The notes: generated by a model not told the origin, from the letters alone. Positions 53,615 to 63,304 are shown, counted from the first letter of the stretch. The stretch: DNA of 64,000 bases from Roseiflexus sp. RS-1 (GCF_000016665.1 NC_009523.1:1922001-1986000); one strand, 5' to 3'. Made by a program: numbers and translations.

Positions 53615-53636
53615 GAGACGACACGAGAGTCGTTCA

Positions 53637-54065
53637 CTACTCGATCGCCACCAGTTCGATATCGAAGGTCAGCGTCGCGCCAGCCAGCGGATGGTTGGCG
53701 TCGAACGTCACTTCGGACGGCGACACATCGCGCACCGTGACGATGAATGTCTGCCCGTCCGGGCGACGCATCTGATACTGCTCACCGATCGCCGGGTCGA
53801 TCTGGGGCGGCAGCTCATCGCGGTTCAGCGAAAAGATCAGTTCATCGTGGTACTCACCGTATGCCTGATCTGGCGTCAACACCGCGCGGCGCTTCTCCCC
53901 CTCCTGCATCCCGATCACCGCCTCCTCGAACCCCTGGATGACCTGCCCGCTGCCCAGTGTAAACACCAGCGGTTCGCGACCGTGCGAACTGTCGAAGACA
54001 GTCCCATCTTCCAGCGTGCCGGTGTAGTGCACTGTCACGGTGTCGCCAGTTTGTGCCGTTGCCAT
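53637..54065 (-). CDS. FKBP-type peptidyl-prolyl isomerase, SlyD-like
   Basis: 142 residues. FKBP half: [41 protein letters not shown] and the end [18 protein letters not shown]. The insert-in-flap domain between (about 70-120) marks the SlyD class with chaperone activity. The His-rich metal tail of E. coli SlyD is absent. It is cytoplasmic. CAGGAG precedes ATG 54065. Followed by a strong terminator. Confidence 0.93.
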   Translation of the reverse strand: MATAQTGDTVTVHYTGTLEDGTVFDSSHGREPLVFTLGSGQVIQGFEEAVIGMQEGEKRRAVLTPDQAYGEYHDELIFSLNRDELPPQIDPAIGEQYQMRRPDGQTFIVTVRDVSPSEVTFDANHPLAGATLTFDIELVAIE

Positions 54066-54302
54066 TGTGTACTCCTGTTTGGTAGCGGCTCTACGATATC
54101 GCCGGGCATATGATGCGCATGCACATCAGAGCCAGGAGACGGCGCACAGCCACATCTGTTTTTGCATGGGTACAGCATACCATGCGAAGGGCAAGGGTGC
54201 AAAGCGGGAGTCATGCGATTTCATGCTGCTGTTGACCCTGTGCCAGGTTATGGTAGGATAGCAGGGTTGCTCACATCTTCCGAAACGGAAAGCGCACCAT
54301 CG

Positions 54303-55220
54303 ATGAACAGAGGCGTGCTCTATGCAGCCGGCGCATATGCCTGCTGGGGCTTGCTGCCGGTCTTCTGGAAATCGTTGCAGCATGTCGATGCACTGGAAAT
54401 TGTCGCCCACCGGATCATCTGGTCGCTGGCGTTTGCGTTTGTTCTGTTGACCCTTGGGCGACGCTGGTCGCGGATCGGCGTCACCTGGCGGGATCGCCGC
54501 GTCCTGGCGACGTTCCTGGCGACCGGGATGCTGCTGACTGCCAACTGGTTCGTGTATGTCTGGGCAGTGAATGCCGATCATATTGTGGAAACCAGTCTGG
54601 GTTATTTCATCAACCCGCTGATCAATGTGCTGCTTGGCGCCCTGGTGCTGAAGGAGCGTCTGCGCATCGGTCAGGGCGTGGCGATGAGTGTGGCGCTGGC
54701 GGGGGTGCTCTATCTGACGTTTCAGTATGGATCGTTTCCCTGGATTGCCCTCATCCTGGCATGCACGTTTGCGCTCTATGGTCTGTTGCGCAAAACGGCG
54801 CCACTCGACTCGCTCGATGGGTTCACGCTCGAAACGGCGCTTCTGACGCCGATGATGATCATATTCCTGATCTATCGTGAACTGACCGTGCAGACTGCGT
54901 TCGCCCATGGCGATCCACTGACCTGGACTCTGCTGATCGCTGCGGGTCCGATCACCGCAGCGCCGCTGCTCTTGTTTGCCGCTGGCGCGCGGCGCGTCTC
55001 GCTCGTGACGCTGGGTGTCCTCCAGTACATTGCACCGACGCTCCAGTTTCTCATCGGCGTCGTAGTGTACGGCGAACCGCTCACACCGGCGCGCCTGATC
55101 GGGTTTGTGCTGATCTGGACGGCGCTGGCGATCTATACCTTCGACAGCCTTGTCCATCGTCGATCAACCGCTGCCGCCATGCCGTCTCCGTCCATGCGCA
55201 TTGATGCCTCGTGCGACTGA
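54303..55220 (+). CDS. rarD: EamA-family transporter RarD
   Basis: About 305 residues with about ten membrane helices. The N-terminus GVLYAAGAYACWGLLPVFWKSLQHV and HRIIWSLAFAF match RarD. NWFVYVWAVNADHIVETSLGYFINPL and VLQYIAPTLQFLIGV are family hallmarks. The substrate is unknown; the drug/metabolite superfamily includes amino acid exporters. ATG 54303 is supported by this match; upstream codons would add a non-family leader. Confidence 0.9.
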   Translation: MNRGVLYAAGAYACWGLLPVFWKSLQHVDALEIVAHRIIWSLAFAFVLLTLGRRWSRIGVTWRDRRVLATFLATGMLLTANWFVYVWAVNADHIVETSLGYFINPLINVLLGALVLKERLRIGQGVAMSVALAGVLYLTFQYGSFPWIALILACTFALYGLLRKTAPLDSLDGFTLETALLTPMMIIFLIYRELTVQTAFAHGDPLTWTLLIAAGPITAAPLLLFAAGARRVSLVTLGVLQYIAPTLQFLIGVVVYGEPLTPARLIGFVLIWTALAIYTFDSLVHRRSTAAAMPSPSMRIDASCD

Positions 55221-55238
55221 TCGCCCCTGGGCTTGCTG

Positions 55239-55420
55239 CCTCACAGGGGTAGATGTTTTGGCAAGCCCCTGCGTGCCATTTCCCGTTTCAGCCATCAGGA
55301 CGCCCAAACTCCCCCTTCTCCCCTTGTGGGAGAAGAGGGTTGGGGGGATGAGGGCCAAAGGCGCACGGGAATGCAGAACATCGCTCATCTCTCCCAAAAA
55401 CTCTCCCCTTGAGAGGGGCT
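55239..55420 (-). repeat. Dispersed repeat family B, full copy
   Basis: Holds CACAGGGGTAGATG, GGCAAGCCCCTGCGTGCC, CGTTTCAGCCATCAGGACGCC, the hairpin around CCCCTTGTGGGAGAAG, GGGCCAAAGGCGCACGGGAATG and an end CTCCCCTTGAGAGGGG. It is the most complete copy in the window. Confidence 0.85.
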
Positions 55421-55471
55421 TGCTGCGTCTTCTGTGTGTGGGGAGCGCCTCCATCGACCCGTGTTGTGCTG

Positions 55472-55587
55472 ATGGTCTTTGAATAAATAATCCGCTACAG
55501 CCCGCGCAGGCGGGCTTCGCCTCGCCTAGCCGAGGGCTTCAGCCCCACGGCAAAAGGCGCATACCGGATTTATTTCTCAATCTCCAT
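55472..55587 (+). repeat. MITE-like repeat family A, full copy
   Basis: Begins ATGGTCTTTGAATAAATAATCCG, ends ATACCGGATTTATTTCTCAATCTCCAT; the two ends are imperfect inverted repeats. Internal hairpins AGCCCGCGCAGGCGGGCT and GGGCTTCAGCCCC. Opposite orientation to the copy at 11543-11659. Confidence 0.85.
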
Positions 55588-55659
55588 AAGCAAGCGCACG
55601 CATGCGCTCAATTCGCTCTTGCGCCTGGCGCTTCGCACGCAACCATACGACGGCTCTCG

Positions 55660-55668
55660 TGCTATAAT
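55660..55668 (+). promoter_or_regulatory. Extended -10 promoter of the first sensor kinase
   Basis: TGCTATAAT about 36 bases before the ATG, with no strong -35 box. Confidence 0.45.
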
Positions 55669-55703
55669 CCAGTGTTTGAAACATGCTGCGTTGGAGGCGT
55701 GAG

Positions 55704-58004
55704 ATGACCGTTACGCAGCCGTCGCTTGTGGGTGAAATCTACGATCAACCAGTCAACGAAGCGGAACAGCGGAGCGAGGTTCTGAGCAACCTGCTCGATG
55801 TTTCGACCTACCTGGTTTCCGTTCTCGACCCGACCGAACTGTTTGCGGGATTGGTGCGGCGCGTCGTCGAAGTGGTGCCCGCTGTCCAGGCCGGGTTGCT
55901 CTGGATCTACGACCGACAGCAGATGGCGCTGCGGCTGGAGTCGTACTACGGGCTTGATCTCGGTCCTGCCACCGAAGCGATCTGCCGTCTGCGATTGCGC
56001 CCGGGCGAAGGGCTGGCAGGTGAAGCGTTGCGGCGCGGCGAGCCGCTCCTCATCGAAACGCGCTCATCATACCGTGATCTGGCGCGACGGGTCAGCCCGC
56101 GCAGTGAACCGGACATATGCGCCTTCCTCGAACGTCTGCCGCGCGAGTTGACGGCTGTGATTCTGCCGCTGCGCATCGGTGCGGAAGTGATTGGCGTGCT
56201 GGAATTGATGAATCTCGGCAACCGTCCACAACTGCGCCGCACCGATCTGCAAGTGCTGCAAACGTTCAGCAACCTGGCAGCCGGCGCAATTAAGAATGCG
56301 CAACTCCACGCCCAAATGCAGGCGCACCAGCGACGACTGGAAGCGTTCGGCGCGATTGGCACGGTGATCAGCACGGCGGCGGATCTTGACGAACTCATGC
56401 GCAATGTGCTTGATGTCGTGCTTGGCGTTGTGGAAGCGTCGGTTGGCGTACTGTTCCTCCTCGATCCCGGTCGTGGCGTGTTGCAACCCGGCGCCTGGCG
56501 TCACGTTCCGCCGCAGTTCGTCGAACAGAACCGTGAAATCCAGGTCGCTGGCGCAGCGTGCGAAGAGGCGGTGCGCTACGGTCAACCGATCCGTCGTCCG
56601 CTCATCGTCGGGACCGGCGAAGAACTGTTGCTGGAAGCCGGTCTTGCGGGATGCGCCTATGTGCCGCTGCTGGCAGGCGGCACGGTGGTGGGAGTGATCG
56701 GGATCTATGGCGACGCCTCCCTGCCAGAACGCATCGATGTGCAGACAGTGATGATGATGAGCAACCTGATCGGGTTCGCCATCGCCAACGTGCGTCTGTA
56801 TCAGGAAAGCCACATCGAGCGCCGGAAACTGACTGCGGTGATCAACAGCATTGTCGAAGGGGTGGTGTTGTGTGATCGCCTCGGTCGCCTGGTGCTCGCC
56901 AATCGTACTGCAATGGAACTGCTCTCGTCCGACTCGTTCACGTCATTCCCCTACCAGCAACCGATCAGTTCGATGGTGGATTTCTATGCCATCCGCGATC
57001 TGGAGGGACGCATGCTGCCGGTTGAACGTCTGCCGCTGGCGCGTGCGCTTGCCGGAGAGGTATTTCACGATTACCGGGTGTTGCTGCGCGGCGCCAGTGG
57101 CGAAGATACGGTGATGAGTTTCAGCGGCGCCCCCGTGTATGGCGATATGAACACCATCGAAGGCGCGGTTGTCATCTTTCGGGATATTACCGAGCACCAG
57201 AAACTGGAGCGCGCAAAAGACGACTTCCTGGCAGTCGCAGCTCACGAACTGCGCAGTCCGCTGGCTGCGGTGCGCAGTTACGCCGATCTGCTCATCCGAC
57301 GCGAGCAGCGGCGTGATAAGGAAGATACGACCGAGTTGCGCGGTCTGACCATCCTTTCGCAACAGGTCAGCCATATGCTGCGCCTGGTTGATAACCTGCT
57401 CGATATGTCGCGCCTGGATGCGGGTCTCTTCAGTCTGCAACTTCAGCAGGTCAACCTGGTGGCATTGACGCACCAGGTGATCGAGCAGTTGCGCCCGGTC
57501 ATCGGCGAACGCGACGTGACCCTGACCTGCGACGCTCCCGATCTGCTGGTCATCTGTGATCCGCTGCGTATCCGTCAGGTGCTGACGAATCTGCTGGTCA
57601 ATGCGGTGCGATACAGCGGGCCCGGCTCTCCCGTCGAAATTGCGGAAGTCGTTATTCGATCAGACGTGCTGGCGGCAAGGTATGCCCATCAACCGCCAGC
57701 AACGTTGCGCGCCCTGGTCGGTGAGATGCAACGTCATCCCAGACCGCTGGCGTTGATCACGGTGCGCGATCATGGCATTGGCATGTCGGAAGAGACGATG
57801 CAACGCCTGTTTCAGCGGTATGCGCGTGGTCGTCATCGCAGCGGCGAAGGTCTTGGGCTGGGGTTGTATCTCAGTTACGAAATGACCGTGCGTCATGGCG
57901 GCACAATCTGGGCGGAAAGCATCGAAGGACGCGGCAGCACCTTTTATGTCGCACTTCCGATAGGGGGTCCGCATCAGGACAAAAGTCCTGATGCAGCAAC
58001 GTAA
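55704..58004 (+). CDS. Sensor histidine kinase, GAF-GAF-PAS-HisKA-HATPase
   Basis: About 766 residues with no membrane segment, so a cytoplasmic sensor. Two GAF domains (about 20-200 and 210-375), a PAS-like domain (about 380-500) ending in VVIFRDITEHQKLERAKDDFLAV, HisKA with phospho-acceptor His in AAHELRSPL (about 513), and HATPase_c with N box NLLVNAVRYSG, G1 DHGIGM and G2 GEGLGLGLYLS. ATG 55704 follows GGAGG. No receiver or response regulator is adjacent, so the partner is elsewhere. The zinc-ribbon gene follows after 58 bp. Confidence 0.92.
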   Translation: MTVTQPSLVGEIYDQPVNEAEQRSEVLSNLLDVSTYLVSVLDPTELFAGLVRRVVEVVPAVQAGLLWIYDRQQMALRLESYYGLDLGPATEAICRLRLRPGEGLAGEALRRGEPLLIETRSSYRDLARRVSPRSEPDICAFLERLPRELTAVILPLRIGAEVIGVLELMNLGNRPQLRRTDLQVLQTFSNLAAGAIKNAQLHAQMQAHQRRLEAFGAIGTVISTAADLDELMRNVLDVVLGVVEASVGVLFLLDPGRGVLQPGAWRHVPPQFVEQNREIQVAGAACEEAVRYGQPIRRPLIVGTGEELLLEAGLAGCAYVPLLAGGTVVGVIGIYGDASLPERIDVQTVMMMSNLIGFAIANVRLYQESHIERRKLTAVINSIVEGVVLCDRLGRLVLANRTAMELLSSDSFTSFPYQQPISSMVDFYAIRDLEGRMLPVERLPLARALAGEVFHDYRVLLRGASGEDTVMSFSGAPVYGDMNTIEGAVVIFRDITEHQKLERAKDDFLAVAAHELRSPLAAVRSYADLLIRREQRRDKEDTTELRGLTILSQQVSHMLRLVDNLLDMSRLDAGLFSLQLQQVNLVALTHQVIEQLRPVIGERDVTLTCDAPDLLVICDPLRIRQVLTNLLVNAVRYSGPGSPVEIAEVVIRSDVLAARYAHQPPATLRALVGEMQRHPRPLALITVRDHGIGMSEETMQRLFQRYARGRHRSGEGLGLGLYLSYEMTVRHGGTIWAESIEGRGSTFYVALPIGGPHQDKSPDAAT

Positions 58005-58062
58005 CTTGTACGTTCCCGCTACGTTCTATTGAAAGCAGGACCTGTGAACAAGGAGATAGGTG

Positions 58063-59499
58063 ATGATTCGCTGCCCGCAGTGTCAGGCTGAACTTGAGGA
58101 AGGAAAACGCTTCTGCCCGCAGTGCGGTGCGCGTTTGACGGAACCAACAGGCGATGCTGGCAAAACCACGGTCACACCGCCAGAGCCGCCGGGCGACGTC
58201 GGGCGCACGGTGCTGCTGCCGCCGGAAGGCGACGCTGGTAAAACCATGGTCGCGCCGCCGCAACCGCCGGGCGACGTCGGGCGCACGGTGCTGCTGCCGC
58301 CGGAAGGCGACGCTGGTAAAACCATGGTCGCGCCGCCGCAACCGCCGGGCGACGTCGGGCGCACGGTGCTGCTGCCGCCGGAAGGCGACGCTGGTAAAAC
58401 CATGGTCACGCCGCCGCAACCGACTTCGTCAGGTGCACCATCGAGCAGTGCAGGATTGCAGACGATCCTCGAAGATCCAGCCCGCAGGCAATCGCCGTCT
58501 CCTGCGGGTGGCAGCTTCGGATTGCCTCCCGCCGCCCCGCCGACCACCCCTTCAGCAGGTGGCGGATTCGGTCTGCCGCCATCACCGCCGCCCCCTGCCG
58601 GGGGCGGATTCGGCTTGCCTCCGGCAGCCCCACCGACCACCCCTTCAGCAGGCGGCGGATTCGGTGTGCCGCCATCACCGCCGCCCCCTGCGGGCGGTGG
58701 AGCGGGGAGGCTTCCCCCAGTCCCGCCATCGGCGGTTAGGGGCGCATCGGGCGCTCCTGCTGCCACGACAACTGCAAAGAAGGGACCGAACTGGCTGCTG
58801 ATCATCGGTATCATTCTTGGCGTCCTGGTGCTGGCGTGCGTCCTCATCCTCGGCAGCTTGTACTGGATCGGTCAGCAGGCGGCTCAATCATTGGGCACAG
58901 CCGTTGCTGTCACCGCGGTCAGCATTGGCGAACCATCGGCATCGACCGATTTCCCCAACGTGCTGCTGCGCGATTCGCTCGCCAGCGAAGCGACCAGTCA
59001 GTTTACTGCTGGACAAACGGAGAGCGGCGATTACCGTTTTGAGAATGGCGCCTTTGTGATCGAATCGCTCGACACCGATCAGATCGTCTGGCAGACCATC
59101 GACGAGGTGGTTGATGATGCGTCGTTCGAGATCGAGGCGACGGTCGATAAGCCGCGCAGTGCAGCCATTGCGCTGCTCTTCCGCTATCAGGACAATCAGA
59201 ATTTCTACATCCTCAACATTGATGGCCGCGGACGCTACCGCGTTGCGCGCTATGTGAACGATGAATTCTCGGTTCTGAGCGACTGGAAGACTTCTCCGGC
59301 GATCAATGCCGCCGGTTCGTCCAACCGGTTGCGGATCGACATGGCTGGCGATGCGCTGACCTTCTTCTGCAATGGACAGCGTCTCACCAGTCTACGCGAT
59401 AGCGCCTTCCGTAGCGGCAATCTTGCATTCGGCACGGAAACATTCGATGAAGGACAGGGAGTGGTTCGTTTCACTAACCTGGTGGTGCGTGGTCGGTAG
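58063..59499 (+). CDS. Zinc-ribbon membrane protein with Thr-Pro repeat and ConA-like domain
   Basis: About 478 residues. The N-terminal zinc ribbon CPQCQAELEEGKRFCPQCG is followed by tandem repeats of the type GDVGRTVLLPPE-GDAGKTMVAPPQPP (residues about 30-130), each with Thr before a hydrophobic pair and PP. A Gly/Pro-rich linker (about 155-240, AGGGFGLPP) leads to one membrane helix (about 262-285). The extracytoplasmic part (about 305-478) is beta-rich like the laminin G/3-keto-disaccharide hydrolase fold (FEIEATVD, NFYILNIDGRGRYRV). Thr in the repeats may be sites for Ser/Thr kinases with FHA readers (inference). AAGGAG precedes ATG 58063. Confidence 0.8.
   Translation: MIRCPQCQAELEEGKRFCPQCGARLTEPTGDAGKTTVTPPEPPGDVGRTVLLPPEGDAGKTMVAPPQPPGDVGRTVLLPPEGDAGKTMVAPPQPPGDVGRTVLLPPEGDAGKTMVTPPQPTSSGAPSSSAGLQTILEDPARRQSPSPAGGSFGLPPAAPPTTPSAGGGFGLPPSPPPPAGGGFGLPPAAPPTTPSAGGGFGVPPSPPPPAGGGAGRLPPVPPSAVRGASGAPAATTTAKKGPNWLLIIGIILGVLVLACVLILGSLYWIGQQAAQSLGTAVAVTAVSIGEPSASTDFPNVLLRDSLASEATSQFTAGQTESGDYRFENGAFVIESLDTDQIVWQTIDEVVDDASFEIEATVDKPRSAAIALLFRYQDNQNFYILNIDGRGRYRVARYVNDEFSVLSDWKTSPAINAAGSSNRLRIDMAGDALTFFCNGQRLTSLRDSAFRSGNLAFGTETFDEGQGVVRFTNLVVRGR
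58191..58424 (+). repeat. 78-bp tandem repeat inside the zinc-ribbon gene, three units
   Basis: Units begin GGGCGACGTCGGGCGCACGG at 58191, 58269 and 58347 and are almost identical over 78 bp, encoding 26 residues each. Such identity at nucleotide level suggests recent expansion or ongoing homogenisation. Confidence 0.9.
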
Positions 59500-59526
59500 A
59501 GCCAGTGATCAAGGAGTCTGCGTCGT

Positions 59527-60939
59527 ATGAAAATCATTGTTGTCGGCACCGGATTCGTGGGCCTGACTCATGCAGCGGTATGCTCGGAGTATGGTCACGA
59601 AGTGTACGCATATGATATTGATCACCAGCGTATCGAGGCATATCGGTCATGCCGCCCAGAGGCGATCGAGCACTACGTGCACGAACCAGGACTGACGAGC
59701 ATTATTCTCGAAAATCATGGGCGGTATCTGTTCTTCGTCGATGATGTCGAGTCGGTCATCGAGGGCGCCGATGCGCTCTTCTTATGCCTGCCCACGCCAC
59801 CCAAACCGGACGGCTCGTCGGACCTGAGTTACTACTTCGCGGCAGCGCGCTATCTGGCGGAACTGCTGGCGCGGCGGCGTGATCAGCGTCGCGTGGTGGT
59901 GATCAACAAGAGCACGGTGCCGATCGGCACGGCGCGTCAACTTGAGCGCGTGTTGCGCGAGTATAACGTTCCCAACGCGGGGGTCGCTTCGAACCCGGAG
60001 TTTCTTCCTGAAGGCGACGCGGTCGAGAAATCGCGCCGTCCGGATCGCGTCGTGGTCGGCGCCGACAATGAGGAGGATTTCCGCATCATTCGCCGGATCT
60101 ACTCGCAGTTCGTCAACCACGTGCGCATCCGGTATATCGAAACCACGCCGGAAACGGCGGAAGCGATCAAGTACGTCGCAAATACGCTTTTGCTGACCTA
60201 CATCTCCTTCTGGAACGGGGTTGGGGCGCGTCTTGCCGAAACATTCCCTAACATTATCATGGAGGATTTGAAGCGCGGCGTGACTGCCGATGCGCGCATC
60301 AGCACGTGGGGATCGTATGTCTCGAACGGCGCTGGCGGATCCTGTTTCGGCAAGGATATTCAGTCGCTCATCTACCAGCTGAAAACCGCCGGTCAGTCGG
60401 TCGATATTTTGCAGTCGGTCTACGGCATCAACGAATACCAGAAGACCTACCTGATCGACCGTGCGATCCGTGAGGCGGGGGTCAGTTTCAACAACAAGAC
60501 CGTGGCGCTCCTGGGGCTTGCGTTCAAGCAGCGCACCAATGACATGCGCGACTCATCGGCGCTCAAGGTGGTCGAAGCGCTGCTGGGCAGGGGGGTGCGC
60601 TCCATCCGCGCCTATGATCCGATGGCGTTGCGTGAAGCACGCAAGTTTTTCGACCCGGAAAAGAACCATCTGTTCGAGCGCATTTCGTACCATACCTCGG
60701 TGCGCGAGGCGCTCGCTGGCACCGACATGCTCTTTATCTCCACCGACTGGGAAGAGTTTCGCGGTCTGTCGCGCACCATCGAGGAGACGGTATCTCCTCC
60801 CTACCTGGTGATCGATGGGCGGCGGATGATCCCTGACTATACGGAACTGGTTGCCGCCGGCTATGGGTATCTCGCCGTCGGATCGCCCTATATGCCGCCT
60901 GGCGATACGCTGCCAGGTCGTGGCAGGAGTCGTCTCTGA
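59527..60939 (+). CDS. UDP-glucose/GDP-mannose dehydrogenase family protein
   Basis: 470 residues. NAD-binding IIVVGTGFVGLTHAAVCSEYGHEV, LFLCLPTPPKPDGSSD, NKSTVPIGTA and NPEFLPEGDAVEKSRRPDRVVVG lead the Rossmann half; the catalytic Cys is in GAGGSCFGKDI (about 278); the C-terminal domain has GLAFKQRTNDMRDS. It oxidises a nucleotide sugar to its uronic acid for surface polysaccharide. AAGGAG precedes the ATG; it is 27 bp after the zinc-ribbon gene, so co-transcription is likely. Confidence 0.92.
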   Translation: MKIIVVGTGFVGLTHAAVCSEYGHEVYAYDIDHQRIEAYRSCRPEAIEHYVHEPGLTSIILENHGRYLFFVDDVESVIEGADALFLCLPTPPKPDGSSDLSYYFAAARYLAELLARRRDQRRVVVINKSTVPIGTARQLERVLREYNVPNAGVASNPEFLPEGDAVEKSRRPDRVVVGADNEEDFRIIRRIYSQFVNHVRIRYIETTPETAEAIKYVANTLLLTYISFWNGVGARLAETFPNIIMEDLKRGVTADARISTWGSYVSNGAGGSCFGKDIQSLIYQLKTAGQSVDILQSVYGINEYQKTYLIDRAIREAGVSFNNKTVALLGLAFKQRTNDMRDSSALKVVEALLGRGVRSIRAYDPMALREARKFFDPEKNHLFERISYHTSVREALAGTDMLFISTDWEEFRGLSRTIEETVSPPYLVIDGRRMIPDYTELVAAGYGYLAVGSPYMPPGDTLPGRGRSRL

Positions 60940-61079
60940 TCATCAATCTGTCATCATCCGGTCGTAGTCTGATCTGGTATTGCGCTATCGAATACGATAT
61001 AATTCGGTGGAGGCAGTGTGTTTAAAATACGGTAAAACCGGGACCCATCCCGCTTTGCCTGCCTGAGAGCAGTTCACGC

Positions 61080-63215
61080 ATGGAAGCTCAGGTTCCGACA
61101 AATCAGATGTATGACATCGTCGAATGGACCTCCAGCGATGATCCGCTTCTGGAGAGTCTGGGACGGATCGCACAATCGGTTGAGCGCGCCACGACTCTCG
61201 ACCAACTGCTGCACCTCTCACTGATCGAGTTGACCCGTCTCTGCCGCGCGGATCGTGCGATTGCGCTACTGAAGGACGTTCAGGGGCGGGCAGTATGGGT
61301 CTGTGAATATCCTCAATCCGGCGATGCCCCTGAGTTGACGCTGGACGCTATATCGGGCGCTGCGGACGCAATGCGACTGCGGCGCCCGATAATTGTGCAT
61401 CCCCAAGAACAGGCATTGCTGGCGCGCGACGTTCGGGTGCTGCTGGTCGCGCCGCTGATCGCCCGTGACGAAACGCTTGGCGCTCTGGCTATCTGTAGCG
61501 CTCATGCCACGCGGACATTCGATAGCAAGGATGTGGCGCTCATCAGGGCGCTGAGCGGGCAGATCGCGCTGGTAATCATGTCGCACCGCAGTTGCGAATC
61601 GGTCGAGCGACGCACGCAAGAACTCAAAACCCTCAACGATATTGCGTCAGTTGTCACATCGACGCTCGATACCCGTGAAGTGTACCGCCTGGTCGTCCAG
61701 CAACTCAGCGATTATTTTCACGTCGAAGCCGGTTCGTTACTGCTCGTTGATGAAGCGACCGGCGACCTCGAGTTTGTGATGACCATCGAAGGCGGCGAAG
61801 AAAAGCTTGCCGGTTTTCGCGTTCCGGCTGGACAGGGTGTTGTCGGGCATGTGGTGCGCACCGGTCGATGGGAGATCGTGCACGATGTCAGCCGCGATCC
61901 GCGCTTCTATCGCCAGATTAGCGAGGCGACCGGTTTTTCGACGCGCTCGATCCTGTGTGTGCCGATGATTGCCAAGGGGCGGGTCATCGGCGCCATCGAA
62001 CTGCTGAACAAGATCGGCGGGGATTTCGACGAAGAGGATGCGCTGCGGTTGATGCGCATGGCTGCGTTCATTGCGGTTGCCATCGAGAATGCCCGCCTGT
62101 TCCAACAGGTGACTGCGGGGCGTGATCGCATGGCATCCGTGCTTCGCTCAACTGCCGATGGCATTCTGATGGCCGATATGCGCGGCGAGATACAGATCGC
62201 CAATCCGCTGGCGGTTGAGATTTGCGGATGTCCAGAAGAGTCGTTGATCGGCCGGCGGATCGACGATGTCGTGGCGGAATTGTATGCGCGCGCCCACGAC
62301 ATCACGACCCCATCGTGGAGCCAGGAGGTTGCGGTACCGGCGCAGATCAGCGATCTGGCGTTTGCGAGCGGAGCGCACCGGTATGTGCGCCTGATCCGTC
62401 TCCCTGTCTACGATGCCCAGAATGAGCCGCGCGGCGAGTTGCTGATCCTTCGCGATATTACGCAGGAACGCGATCTGGAACAGTTGCGCGAGGATTACAC
62501 CAGTATGCTGGTGCACGACCTGCGCGCACCGCTTACATCGATCATGAACGGCGTGATGATGCTTCAGCGCGGCATCGTCGGACCGGTGACCGAACAGCAG
62601 CAGGAGTTGCTGAAGATCGCCTATCAGGGCAGTCAGACGATGCTGCACCTGATCAATACGCTGCTCGATATCTCAAAGATGGAACAGGGCCGGATGGACC
62701 TGGACCTCAAGCCATTGCCGATCTTCAGCGTCATCGATCAGGCAATCGAGCGCCTGCAGCATCTGGCCAGCAGTCGCGGCGTGACGATTGAACAACGCCT
62801 GGCGCCCTATCTCCCGCCGGTCGAGATCGATGGCGAAAAGATCGTGCGCGTGTTGCAGAACCTGCTCGATAATGCGATCAAGTTCTCTCCGGCGCAGGGC
62901 GTGGTGACTATCGGCGCGTTCCTGGCAGGAGGAACACATGCACCGCCGGATGATGTACCGGTGCATGTGACGTTCAACGATTCACGAGACTATCTGGTCG
63001 TATGGGTGCAGGACCGCGGTCCGGGCATTCCACCTGCCTATTTTCAGCGCATCTTCGAAAAGTTCGGTCAGGTGCGCGGGCGAAAGGTGCGCGGGACCGG
63101 GCTGGGGTTGACCTTCTGCCGCCTGGCAGTGGAAGCGCACGGCGGGCGCATCTGGGTTGAGAGCGAAGAAGGCGCCGGGAGCGTGTTCGCATTTGCACTG
63201 CCCATCAATGGATAG
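61080..63215 (+). CDS. Sensor histidine kinase, GAF-GAF-PAS-HisKA-HATPase (second)
   Basis: 711 residues, no membrane segment. GAF domains at about 15-170 and 190-345 (FRVPAGQGVVGHVVRTGRWEIVHDVSRDPRF is classical GAF), PAS at about 350-465, HisKA with VHDLRAPLTSIMNGV (His about 478), HATPase_c with NLLDNAIKFSPA, DRGPGIPP and GTGLGLTFCRLAVEAHGG. The domain order matches the kinase at 55704, so the two are probably paralogues. No partner response regulator is nearby. The ribosome-binding site is weak. Confidence 0.92.
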   Translation: MEAQVPTNQMYDIVEWTSSDDPLLESLGRIAQSVERATTLDQLLHLSLIELTRLCRADRAIALLKDVQGRAVWVCEYPQSGDAPELTLDAISGAADAMRLRRPIIVHPQEQALLARDVRVLLVAPLIARDETLGALAICSAHATRTFDSKDVALIRALSGQIALVIMSHRSCESVERRTQELKTLNDIASVVTSTLDTREVYRLVVQQLSDYFHVEAGSLLLVDEATGDLEFVMTIEGGEEKLAGFRVPAGQGVVGHVVRTGRWEIVHDVSRDPRFYRQISEATGFSTRSILCVPMIAKGRVIGAIELLNKIGGDFDEEDALRLMRMAAFIAVAIENARLFQQVTAGRDRMASVLRSTADGILMADMRGEIQIANPLAVEICGCPEESLIGRRIDDVVAELYARAHDITTPSWSQEVAVPAQISDLAFASGAHRYVRLIRLPVYDAQNEPRGELLILRDITQERDLEQLREDYTSMLVHDLRAPLTSIMNGVMMLQRGIVGPVTEQQQELLKIAYQGSQTMLHLINTLLDISKMEQGRMDLDLKPLPIFSVIDQAIERLQHLASSRGVTIEQRLAPYLPPVEIDGEKIVRVLQNLLDNAIKFSPAQGVVTIGAFLAGGTHAPPDDVPVHVTFNDSRDYLVVWVQDRGPGIPPAYFQRIFEKFGQVRGRKVRGTGLGLTFCRLAVEAHGGRIWVESEEGAGSVFAFALPING

Positions 63216-63275
63216 AGTGACAAACTGTTCATCGAATATTTTACAGTCTTCTTAACCTGGTCAGCGATGTATCGC

Positions 63276-63304
63276 TTGATATATAGCTGTTCAAAGGCTA
63301 TAAT
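63276..63304 (+). promoter_or_regulatory. Promoter of the membrane sensor gene
   Basis: TTGATA (63276-63281), 17-bp spacer, TATAAT (63299-63304), about 58 bases before the ATG. A near-consensus sigma-70 promoter. Confidence 0.7.

Noticed and set aside
58154-58801. Overlapping plus-strand frame in the zinc-ribbon gene
   Set aside because: It is a +1 shadow of the repeat region; the main frame has the zinc ribbon, membrane helix and ribosome-binding site.
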